Shown: piece after piece, positions 1 through 6,985 of the stretch
How positions within the stretch are numbered: the first letter of the stretch is position 1
Layout: every line of letters starts with the position of its first letter
From: Candidatus Cloacimonadota bacterium
Lineage (GTDB): Bacteria; Cloacimonadota; Cloacimonadia; Cloacimonadales; TCS61
Direction: 5' to 3'
Assembly: GCA_021108055.1 (NCBI GenBank)
Contig: JAIORR010000164.1
Coordinates: 1 to 8,915 of the forward strand
Length of the DNA: 8,915 bases
Translations under genes and position numbers: made by a program
Notes under the pieces: generated by a model
Database searches by the model: none
The model's input: only the letters and a program-made list of their open reading frames with translations
What the model was told of the DNA's origin: nothing

Positions 1-238
1 CATCGATCATATTTGCTGCTTTTTTCTGATCGAGTTTATTAAGTTTCGGAACATACTTGCTTTCAAGTTTTTCCAACCTTACTGCTATCTCTTCTATTAT
101 CGTAGAAGATTGAATATTACCCGAAGATGAACCTTCTACGGTTATCTTAATGCTTCCTGCTGAACTTTCAAATGATATACTTTCTGCAAAGGTGAAAGTA
201 ATAACTGAAAGCAATGCTAAGATCATAATTTTTTTCAT
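1..238 (-). CDS. Small exported protein of unknown function (N-terminal part; continues past left edge)
   Basis: The reverse strand opens at an ATG at 238, preceded by GGAG (245-248) with a six-base A spacer, which is a good ribosome binding site and fixes the start. The 79 visible residues begin with a clear signal peptide: MKK, a hydrophobic stretch to about residue 17, and a probable cleavage after TFA (residue 18). The mature part is rich in Ser, Ile and Glu (residues 19-45), then turns into a charged, probably helical segment rich in Lys, Glu and Leu (about 48-79). I do not recognise a family. The protein probably acts in the periplasm or outer envelope. It lies downstream of the HhH gene on the same strand but is separated from it by a hairpin and a candidate promoter, so it may be transcribed separately. 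The stop codon is outside the window. Confidence 0.75.
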   Translation of the reverse strand, partial: MKKIMILALLSVITFTFAESISFESSAGSIKITVEGSSSGNIQSSTIIEEIAVRLEKLESKYVPKLNKLDQKKAANMID

Positions 239-282
239 TTTTTTCTCCAAATATTTTTTAGTTACTTTTTTTTTATTTGTTG

Positions 283-311
283 TATATAAGTCAATCCTAA
301 AATGATGTAAA
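283..311 (-). promoter_or_regulatory. Candidate sigma-70-type promoter for the small exported protein
   Basis: On the minus strand TTTACA (311-306) is followed, after exactly 17 bases, by TATATA (288-283). This leaves a leader of about 40 bases to the ATG at 238. The -35 box is close to TTGACA, but the -10 box is only a partial match to TATAAT. AT-rich DNA gives such pairs by chance, so this is a candidate only. Confidence 0.35.
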
Positions 312-357
312 TTGATTTTAACAAAATTTGAAACCTCATCCGAAATATAAGTAAGTC

Positions 358-390
358 CAAGCTTCAATTTCTCCTTCCAATTGAAGCTTG
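358..390 (-). terminator. Perfect 12-bp hairpin after the HhH gene, possible terminator
   Basis: CAAGCTTCAATT (358-369) and AATTGAAGCTTG (379-390) are exact reverse complements around a nine-base loop. The hairpin starts eight bases after the stop codon of the minus-strand HhH gene, the usual place for an intrinsic terminator. No T-run follows the stem on the minus strand, so it may instead be an mRNA 3'-end stabiliser or a leaky terminator. The loop, read on the minus strand, is GGAAGGAGA and resembles a Shine-Dalgarno site. Confidence 0.5.
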
Positions 391-398
391 AATTAATA

Positions 399-998
399 TT
401 AGTCAGATATTTTTATTATATCCTTGATTTTTGAGTAGATAGCCTCTCCAATTCCTTTTACTTTCTTGATATCTTCTTTATTTTTAAAATTACCTGCTTT
501 TTCTCTATAACTAATTATTTTTTGTGCTCTCTTTTCACCGATACCCGGCAACGAAATTAGTTCAGATAGAGATGCAGTATTTATATTAATTTTTCCAGAA
601 ATCTCTTTCAAGCTATCGGGAATGAAAGCAATTATTTCCGTGGAATCTCCTACCATTTCCAGATAAGGAAGAATTTTTTCCAAAGTTTTTTCACCAATTC
701 CTTTAACTTTTGTAAGTTCTTTTAGTGATCTAAATTCTCCGGTATTTTTTCTGTAATCCATAATTGCCTTAGCTTTTGTTTGCCCAATACCAGGAAGTTT
801 TATTAAGTTTTCGATATCAGCATTGTTAATATTAATTTTAGTAATCTCTTCTTGTTCTGTTTGTACTGTACTTTCTTGAAGTTCCTTTTTATTATTTGAG
901 ATCTTTTGGAAACCGATAACTAAAACTATTATAATTGCGAGAATCAAAGCAAGAATAATTATAGTTAATATCGGTTTTTTATTTCCCTTTTCGTTCAT
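399..998 (-). CDS. Membrane-anchored protein with two tandem ComEA-type helix-hairpin-helix domains
   Basis: This 199-residue protein has a short basic N-terminus, one strongly hydrophobic segment (about residues 10-30) that should anchor it in the inner membrane, a polar linker (about 31-53), and two ComEA-like modules at about 54-113 and 136-195. Each module starts with an ININ(N/T)A motif and holds two HhH hairpins: LPGIG at 68-72 and 150-154, VKGIG at 98-102 and 180-184. The repeat period is about 82 residues. HhH motifs of this type bind DNA backbone without sequence preference. ComEA uses one such module to capture DNA outside the cytoplasmic membrane during natural transformation. The SLBB domain of Gram-positive ComEA is absent and the module is doubled, so I infer DNA binding at the outer face of the membrane without claiming competence. 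The start is supported by AGGAG (1006-1010) seven to eight bases upstream. It is divergent from secA. Confidence 0.85.
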   Translation of the reverse strand: MNEKGNKKPILTIIILALILAIIIVLVIGFQKISNNKKELQESTVQTEQEEITKININNADIENLIKLPGIGQTKAKAIMDYRKNTGEFRSLKELTKVKGIGEKTLEKILPYLEMVGDSTEIIAFIPDSLKEISGKININTASLSELISLPGIGEKRAQKIISYREKAGNFKNKEDIKKVKGIGEAIYSKIKDIIKISD

Positions 999-1063
999 AG
1001 TTCGTCTCCTTTATTTAGTTTTGTTTATATTACTAAAACCGTAAAATCTATTTTCCCGTCAAG

Positions 1064-1094
1064 ATTATAATTGCTTTTGTAAATTATTTGACAA
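1064..1094 (-). promoter_or_regulatory. Candidate promoter for the HhH gene
   Basis: On the minus strand TTGTCA (1094-1089) and a perfect TATAAT (1069-1064) are separated by 19 bases, slightly longer than the optimum. The predicted transcript would have a leader of roughly 60 bases. The -10 box sits in the palindrome ATTATAAT (1064-1071), so TATAAT is also present on the plus strand at 1066-1071, but there it has no good -35 box. Confidence 0.35.
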
Positions 1095-1116
1095 GCAGAC
1101 ATCACTAAAAAGGATT
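1088..1116 (+). promoter_or_regulatory. Candidate -35 element for secA, weak -10
   Basis: A perfect TTGACA at 1088-1093 lies 51 bases before the secA ATG. At 17-base spacing the -10 position reads AGGATT, a poor match. Either the promoter is weak or activator-dependent, or the secA operon starts from the plus-strand TATAAT at 1066-1071. The sequence does not decide between these. Confidence 0.2.
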
Positions 1117-1143
1117 GTCCAAATTTTGTTATGAGAAGAAGAG

Positions 1144-4100
1144 ATGGTAAATAAACTAATCAGGAAAATATTCGGTGATCGGAAAGATCGTGAAATAAAA
1201 AAGATCGAACCTGTACTGGAAGAGATAAAAAAGATATATTCAACACTTAAGCAGCTTTCCGATGATGAACTCAGAACAAGAATTCAAGATATAAAAAGCG
1301 ATATCCGGAACAATCTGGAACCTTCTGAAAACGAACTGGAGAATCTCAGAGAAAGATACCATCTGGAATCTAATGAGAATAAAAAGGATTCTCTTGGAAA
1401 TGAGATGGATATCCTTACAAAAAAGCTGAAACAACAAACACAATCTGTTCTGGATGAGCATCTTCCTGAAGTTTTTGCGATAATCAAAGATACATGCCGC
1501 CGCCTGGTCGGACACAAATTCACGGTACGTGGAGATGAAGAAGAATGGTTCATGGTGCCATTCGATGTTCAGTTGATCGGTGCTATTGTTCTGCATGAAG
1601 GAATGATCGCAGAGATGGCTACGGGAGAAGGAAAAACACTTGTTGCCACATTACCGCTTTTCTTGAATGCCCTTCTGGGAAAAGGTGTTCACCTAATCAC
1701 GGTGAATGATTATCTTGCCCAGAGAGACTCCGAATGGATGAGCCCGATATTTGAATTTCATGGGCTTAAAGTAGGATGCATAATAAACGGCATCAGTAAT
1801 GAAGAAAGAAAGGAAGCATACAACTGTGATGTTACCTATGGAACTAACAGCGAATTCGGCTTCGATTACCTGCGAGATAATATGTCAACTTCTGTGGAGA
1901 GACTGGTTCAAAAAAAACATCAATATGCAATAGTTGACGAAGTGGACAGTGTTCTTATAGATGAAGCACGAACACCTCTTATCATCAGTGGTCCTGTGGC
2001 AGAAAGCAAAAACTTCTTTGATGAACTTAAACCTGTGATCTTGAAACTTTTTAATTCACAGAACATCCTTGTAAATCGTTATCTTACGGAAATCAGGAAT
2101 CTATTAAAACACGAAGATTATAATGCCGATGAAGTTGGAAGAAGACTTCTTCTGGTTAGCCGTGCAGCTCCCAAGAATAAATCATTTATTAAATTGATGA
2201 AAGAAGGTCCGCTCAAAAAACTCGTTACCGATTTCGAGGGATATTATCTGCGGGATAAAAAAATGCATCTTATAGATGCCGAGCTTTTCTATGTGGTCGA
2301 GGAAAAGCAGAACAGCGTTGAATTAAGCGAAAAAGGAAATGATCTGGTTGCAGTTAAGGAACCTGATCTTTTTGTAATGGAAAGGCTGGATGACCTTCTC
2401 GATAAAGTTGATAAAAATGAAAAATATTCTTCCGGAGAAAAAGCAATTCAAAAAGAAAAAGTTACTTCCGATTTTATGGATAAAAGTGAGAAACTACATA
2501 ACATCAAGCAGCTTTTAAGAAGCTATTCTCTCTTTGAAAAAGAAAAAGATTATGTAGTTATGAATAATAAGGTCATGATTGTAGATCAATTTACGGGGCG
2601 TATGATGCCTGGAAGAAGGTTCAGCGATGGTTTGCATCAGGCTTTGGAAGCAAAGGAAAACGTAACGATCGAAGAAGCAACTCAAACTTTTGCCACGATC
2701 ACTTTACAGAATTATTTCAGAATGTACGATAAACTGGCAGGAATGACAGGAACTGCCATCACCGAAGAATCTGAATTTATGGAAATCTATAAACTTCCCG
2801 TGATTGAAATTCCTACAAATCTTCCTATCTCGCGTATAGATCACAACGATGTGATATACCTTACGAAAAATGAGAAATATAAAGCTATTATAGATGAGAT
2901 CGAATTCTGGCACAAACAGAATAAACCCATTCTTGTTGGAACTATCACCGTCGATGTTTCGGAAACATTGAGCCGTATGTTACGACGTAGAAGTATTGAT
3001 CATAATGTTTTAAATGCAAAATATCACGAGAAGGAAGCAGAAATAATTAAATCTGCAGGTGAATCCGGAGCTGTAACTATCGCAACAAATATGGCAGGTC
3101 GGGGAACAGATATAAAATTAGGTAAGACCGTTGTTACAGAATCAAAAGAGAAATATCTGAAACTTAACAAGAAGATAACAGAAGAATTTCCTTACGGTCT
3201 TCCATTGGATGGTCTTCATATGGTGGGAACAGAACGTCATGAAAGCCGCAGAATAGACAGACAGCTTCGAGGCAGGAGCGGGCGGCAGGGTGATCCCGGC
3301 ACTTCCAGATTCTATCTTTCGTTAGAAGACGACCTGATGCGTTTATTCGGCTCTGAAAAGATCGGTCCGATGATGGTGAAGTTCGGGCTTCAGTCAGGAG
3401 AGGCAATAGTTCATCCGTGGATGACAAAAGCTGTGGAATCCGCACAGAAAAGAGTGGAAGCCTATAACTTTGAAAGCAGGAAGCAACTACTTAAATATGA
3501 CGAAGTTATGAACCAGCAACGGGAAGTTATCTATCAATATCGCCGAAATGTGCTCAAAGGTTACGACCTTAAATTTGAAATTATAGAAATGATTAAAGAT
3601 ACGATCAACGAGATCGTGCAACAAACTATTGAAGACGAGCCGTATCCTGAAAACTGGCAGATAGGTGAGATTCTTAATTGGATCAGGACAAACCTCAATG
3701 TTGTCATCAAAGAAAAAGATGCAATTCCTGCCCACCTGACCTTCGATAATCTTGTTGAAAATCTGATCGAACTTGTTCTGAAAGGATATGAACAAAGAGA
3801 GAAGGAACTTACGAGCGAGCAACTACGCGAAATTGAAAGAAGAGTGCTTCTGAGCGTTGTGGATGAATTATGGCGAGATCATCTTCACGAAATGGATCTT
3901 CTGAGAGAAGGAATTGGGCTGAGAGCATACGGACAGAAAGACCCATTGATAGAATATAAAAAAGAAACTTTCGATCTTTTCCAAAATCTTATCTTCAATA
4001 TTAATCGGGATGTTGCAAAAAAAGTCTTTACAACTTATATTGTCAGTCCGGAAAATATTCAGGATTTTCTTAACCTCGCAAGGCAGAGGCATGATGAAAC

Positions 4101-4284
4101 TTCTGCATTTGCAAGACCGATTTCTTCCGGTGCGGAACCTTCAAGGCAGGAACATACTCCTGTTGCTGCCAACCAGCCGGAAAAACTGCAACCCAGGGTT
4201 GTAGGAGAAAAGATCGGCAGGAATGATCCATGTCCTTGCGGAAGCGGGAAAAAATATAAAAAATGTTGTGGTAAAATAGCATAA
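1144..4284 (+). CDS. secA: Preprotein translocase ATPase SecA (FCB-type, long form)
   Basis: SecA is the cytoplasmic motor that pushes unfolded preproteins through SecYEG using ATP. The 1046-residue product has the full set of signatures: the FDVQL motif before NBD1, Walker A ATGEGKTL (159-166), DEVD (265-268), DEARTPLI (273-280), FTGR (483-486), AGMTGTA (532-538), TNMAGRGTD (648-656) and GRSGRQGD (710-717). The C-terminal zinc tail is CPC at 1030-1032 plus CC at 1041-1042, after a low-complexity linker from about 980. It is longer than the roughly 900-residue E. coli protein because of a longer N-terminal domain (extra residues around 55-100) and an insertion of about 75 residues (about 305-378) before FYVVEEKQNSVELSEKG in the preprotein cross-linking region. 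I recall this arrangement from Bacteroidota and relatives. The ribosome binding site is weak (AGAAG just upstream). It is the first gene of a four-gene run with the DUF494-like gene, topA and a permease. Confidence 0.98.
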   Translation: MVNKLIRKIFGDRKDREIKKIEPVLEEIKKIYSTLKQLSDDELRTRIQDIKSDIRNNLEPSENELENLRERYHLESNENKKDSLGNEMDILTKKLKQQTQSVLDEHLPEVFAIIKDTCRRLVGHKFTVRGDEEEWFMVPFDVQLIGAIVLHEGMIAEMATGEGKTLVATLPLFLNALLGKGVHLITVNDYLAQRDSEWMSPIFEFHGLKVGCIINGISNEERKEAYNCDVTYGTNSEFGFDYLRDNMSTSVERLVQKKHQYAIVDEVDSVLIDEARTPLIISGPVAESKNFFDELKPVILKLFNSQNILVNRYLTEIRNLLKHEDYNADEVGRRLLLVSRAAPKNKSFIKLMKEGPLKKLVTDFEGYYLRDKKMHLIDAELFYVVEEKQNSVELSEKGNDLVAVKEPDLFVMERLDDLLDKVDKNEKYSSGEKAIQKEKVTSDFMDKSEKLHNIKQLLRSYSLFEKEKDYVVMNNKVMIVDQFTGRMMPGRRFSDGLHQALEAKENVTIEEATQTFATITLQNYFRMYDKLAGMTGTAITEESEFMEIYKLPVIEIPTNLPISRIDHNDVIYLTKNEKYKAIIDEIEFWHKQNKPILVGTITVDVSETLSRMLRRRSIDHNVLNAKYHEKEAEIIKSAGESGAVTIATNMAGRGTDIKLGKTVVTESKEKYLKLNKKITEEFPYGLPLDGLHMVGTERHESRRIDRQLRGRSGRQGDPGTSRFYLSLEDDLMRLFGSEKIGPMMVKFGLQSGEAIVHPWMTKAVESAQKRVEAYNFESRKQLLKYDEVMNQQREVIYQYRRNVLKGYDLKFEIIEMIKDTINEIVQQTIEDEPYPENWQIGEILNWIRTNLNVVIKEKDAIPAHLTFDNLVENLIELVLKGYEQREKELTSEQLREIERRVLLSVVDELWRDHLHEMDLLREGIGLRAYGQKDPLIEYKKETFDLFQNLIFNINRDVAKKVFTTYIVSPENIQDFLNLARQRHDETSAFARPISSGAEPSRQEHTPVAANQPEKLQPRVVGEKIGRNDPCPCGSGKKYKKCCGKIA

Positions 4285-4299
4285 AAATAAGGATGTTGA

Positions 4300-4734
4300 A
4301 TGAAGAATAAAATCGTTGAAGAAATTTTTAATGATGTCTTTTCTGAGAAATCTTCCAGAAAAAGATTGAAGAAGTTAGGGATTTCTGAAAAAGAATTGAA
4401 GATATTTATGAATTCTTTGTTACATAGACAAAAACTAAATACATATAACCGGATTTTTGCTGAGGACGAAAAAAGGGTTCTCACTCCTCAAGCATTCGGC
4501 TATCTTGTAAGTCTTCTTAGTTTAAAATCTATAGATCATCAAATCTTTGAAGAAGTGATAAACCTATCTATGCAGTTGAATGTGTTTTTAAAAAGAAAAA
4601 TATCCAAGAAAATGATCGATAATATTGTGAATTTTTTAATATTTTCTGATAATGTTAATGTATCGATAAAAGAGCTTCTCGACATATTTTTTATAAATGA
4701 AACCGAATTCGATTTCGATAGTGAGATTAATTAA
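4300..4734 (+). CDS. Smg/DUF494-like small protein upstream of topA
   Basis: This 144-residue, mostly helical, charged protein has no signal peptide or membrane segment and is probably cytoplasmic. It starts 15 bases after the secA stop with a good site, AAGGA (4289-4293), six bases before the ATG. The pattern fits the Smg (DUF494) family from memory: an N-terminal helical part with LKKLGISEKELK (residues about 24-35), then a linker, RVLTPQAFGYLVSLL, and a helical C-terminal half containing KKMIDNIVNFLIF. E. coli Smg has the matching order of an L..G..xE motif, a short segment with YTPEE, and a helical end of similar total length (157 residues). The Smg gene commonly lies near dprA and topA family genes, and here the stop is two bases before topA. 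The molecular function of the family is not established. The similarity is weak by eye, so this remains a tentative family call; the reading frame itself is convincing. Confidence 0.6.
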   Translation: MKNKIVEEIFNDVFSEKSSRKRLKKLGISEKELKIFMNSLLHRQKLNTYNRIFAEDEKRVLTPQAFGYLVSLLSLKSIDHQIFEEVINLSMQLNVFLKRKISKKMIDNIVNFLIFSDNVNVSIKELLDIFFINETEFDFDSEIN

Positions 4735-4736
4735 TT

Positions 4737-6953
4737 ATGAAAAAAGATCTAATAATAGTCGAATCTCCTGCAAAAGCAAAAACCATTAGTAAATTCTTAC
4801 AAAATAAATATAACATAAAAGCATCGATGGGACATGTGAGAGATCTACCGCAAAAAAGTTTCGGCATTGATATCACAGATAAATTCATCCCAAAGTATGT
4901 TACTGACCCGGGTAAGAAAAAGATAATTTCCGAACTGAAGAAAGCAGCGGAAAATGCAGATCGTATTTACCTTGCTTCAGACCACGACCGTGAGGGAGAA
5001 GCTATTGCCTGGCACCTGGTTCATGTTCTGGAAAAGGAAACAGAAAAAAAGCAGGTTCACCGGATAATATTCAATGAAATTACCAAGAAAGCTATACAGC
5101 AGGCAATGGATAATCCAGGGGATATTGACATGCAAAAAGTTAATTCCCAACAGGCTCGAAGAATGCTGGACAGGATAGTTGGTTATAACATCAGTCCGCT
5201 CTTATGGAAAATAATAACCAAGAATCTCAGTGCCGGTAGAGTTCAATCTGTTGCTCTCAGGATAATCTGTGAACGCGAAGAAGAAATAATCAATTTTATA
5301 CCGAAAGAATATTGGAACATAGATGCTGTTTTATATAAAGACAAACTCCTTCCATTTAAAGCAGCATTTCAAAAATGGAACGGAAAAAAAATGGATATTT
5401 CTACTAAAAAAGATGCAGGTGAAATATTAGAACACATCAAAAATAAAAATTTCATTTTAACAAACATAAAAGAAGCAACGAGAAACATCCATCCATCACC
5501 TTCTTATATTACCAGTACACTTCAGCAGGATGCAGCCAGACTTCTTAACTATTCTGCCAAAAGAACAATGCAGATAGCACAGCAACTTTATGAAGGAATA
5601 GACATTGGTGGCGAAACTACAGGTCTGATAACTTATATGAGAACAGATTCTCTGCGAATATCAAATGAAGCTTTGAATTCCTGCAGGAAACTTGTTGCAG
5701 AACGATTTGGAAAAAGCAAGCTTAATCCCAAAACCCGTGTTTATAAAAATAAGAGTTCAGCTCAGGATGCTCACGAAGCGATCCGACCTACTGATCCGTT
5801 CAAAACCCCCGAAAGCATAAACAACTATCTTAGTAAAGAGCAAATGAAACTCTACACCCTTATCTGGCAGAAATTCGTTGCTACCCAGATGATACCCGTA
5901 ACTTTGCAATCTAAAAACCTGGAAATAATGATCGGGAATGCTCAATTTGGTGCTATTGGAAATACAATATTGGAAAAGGGTTTTACAGAAGCATTTCCCC
6001 ACACAAAGGTCATTCTGGGAGAGAATATAGATTCAGGATATAAAAAGGATGATAAACTGGAATCGGAAAAAATCGACGCTCTTCAATTATTCACAAAACC
6101 GCCGAACAGATTCTCTGAAGCAATGTTGATAAAGGAGCTCGAATCGAAAGGGATCGGAAGACCTTCTACTTATGCAGCCATCACAAACACGATAATGGTG
6201 CGGAAATATGTAGTCCTGAAAACCAAAAAATTCTTTCCCACGGAGCTGGGGCTGACAGTAAATAAATTCCTTGTTTCGCACTTTGACGATTTCTTTAATA
6301 TTTCATTCACGGCAAAAATGGAAAACAGTCTGGATAAAGTTGAATATGGAGAAGTAGAATGGCATACTCTCCTGCACGATTATTATAACTCGATGCAGGA
6401 TTTGATAAAGAAACTCGATTTCAAGGAAGCAAAAAAATCTGTAACCGAAAAAACAGATATAATCTGTGAAAAATGTGGAAGTGAGATGGTGATCAAATGG
6501 GGGAGAAACGGAAAATTCCTTGCCTGCTCTAATTTTCCGAAATGCAAGAATATTAAAAATTACAGTAAAGATGATAGTGGGAAGATAATTATTCGGGTTC
6601 CGGAAAAACTGGAAGAAAAATGTCCGAAATGTGGACGTGAACTGATTATTAAAAACGGACGATTCGGAAGATTTATATCCTGTCCGAATTATCCGAAATG
6701 TAAATTTACAAAACCATTTACACTTGGAATTAAATGCCCTGAATGTAAAGATGGAGAGATCACGGAAAAACGAAATAAAAAAGGAAAATATTTTTATTCG
6801 TGTACAAATTATCCTGAATGCAAATTTATTTCCAATAATAAACCGGTGAAACTTTCCTGTCCTTCTTGCGGATATTACTACCTTGAAGAAAGGACTTCCA
6901 AAGCGAAAGGGAATTTCAAAAAATGTCCAAAATGTGGTGAAGAAATTTTTTAA
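4737..6953 (+). CDS. topA: DNA topoisomerase I (type IA) with four C-terminal zinc ribbons
   Basis: TopA relaxes negatively supercoiled DNA by cutting and resealing one strand. The 738-residue protein starts with the TOPRIM signature IVESPAKAKT (7-16) and has the metal-binding DHDREGE motif (82-88, acidic residues D82, D84, E86). The catalytic tyrosine is Y300 in the ITYMRTDS motif. SKGIGRPSTYA follows in the central domain. The C-terminus holds four Cys4 zinc ribbons whose first CxxC pairs are at C577/C580, C629/C632, C667/C670 and C708/C711. The first three share the (S/P)N(F/Y)PKC-type second half, while the last is more divergent and ends the protein with CPKCG. Length and layout are normal for bacterial TopA. 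The start is two bases after the preceding stop and lacks a clear Shine-Dalgarno site, so translation is probably coupled to the DUF494-like gene. Confidence 0.98.
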   Translation: MKKDLIIVESPAKAKTISKFLQNKYNIKASMGHVRDLPQKSFGIDITDKFIPKYVTDPGKKKIISELKKAAENADRIYLASDHDREGEAIAWHLVHVLEKETEKKQVHRIIFNEITKKAIQQAMDNPGDIDMQKVNSQQARRMLDRIVGYNISPLLWKIITKNLSAGRVQSVALRIICEREEEIINFIPKEYWNIDAVLYKDKLLPFKAAFQKWNGKKMDISTKKDAGEILEHIKNKNFILTNIKEATRNIHPSPSYITSTLQQDAARLLNYSAKRTMQIAQQLYEGIDIGGETTGLITYMRTDSLRISNEALNSCRKLVAERFGKSKLNPKTRVYKNKSSAQDAHEAIRPTDPFKTPESINNYLSKEQMKLYTLIWQKFVATQMIPVTLQSKNLEIMIGNAQFGAIGNTILEKGFTEAFPHTKVILGENIDSGYKKDDKLESEKIDALQLFTKPPNRFSEAMLIKELESKGIGRPSTYAAITNTIMVRKYVVLKTKKFFPTELGLTVNKFLVSHFDDFFNISFTAKMENSLDKVEYGEVEWHTLLHDYYNSMQDLIKKLDFKEAKKSVTEKTDIICEKCGSEMVIKWGRNGKFLACSNFPKCKNIKNYSKDDSGKIIIRVPEKLEEKCPKCGRELIIKNGRFGRFISCPNYPKCKFTKPFTLGIKCPECKDGEITEKRNKKGKYFYSCTNYPECKFISNNKPVKLSCPSCGYYYLEERTSKAKGNFKKCPKCGEEIF

Positions 6954-6985
6954 TACGGGAAAAACAAAGCCGAAATTGAGAGAAT

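Noticed and set aside
101..140. Inverted repeat CGTAGAAG / CTTCTACG with a 24-base spacer inside the exported protein gene
   Set aside because: Eight base pairs with a long loop inside a coding region is weak and likely chance.
999..1143. SecM-like secretion-monitor arrest peptide upstream of secA
   Set aside because: The 145-base spacer holds no open frame with a signal peptide or arrest motif, only a seven-codon frame.
1910..1917. Run of eight A in secA (also 5384-5391 in topA, and eight T at 8007-8014 in the permease) as a possible slippage or frameshift site
   Set aside because: All three genes stay in frame with intact motifs on both sides. Such runs are expected in AT-rich DNA, and nothing points to programmed frameshifting.
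4059..4484. Minus-strand open frame of 141 codons across the secA end and the DUF494-like start, with similar ones at 1240-1596 and 3487-3822
   Set aside because: They lie opposite secA and the following gene, have no credible ribosome binding sites or family motifs, and the plus-strand frames are certain.
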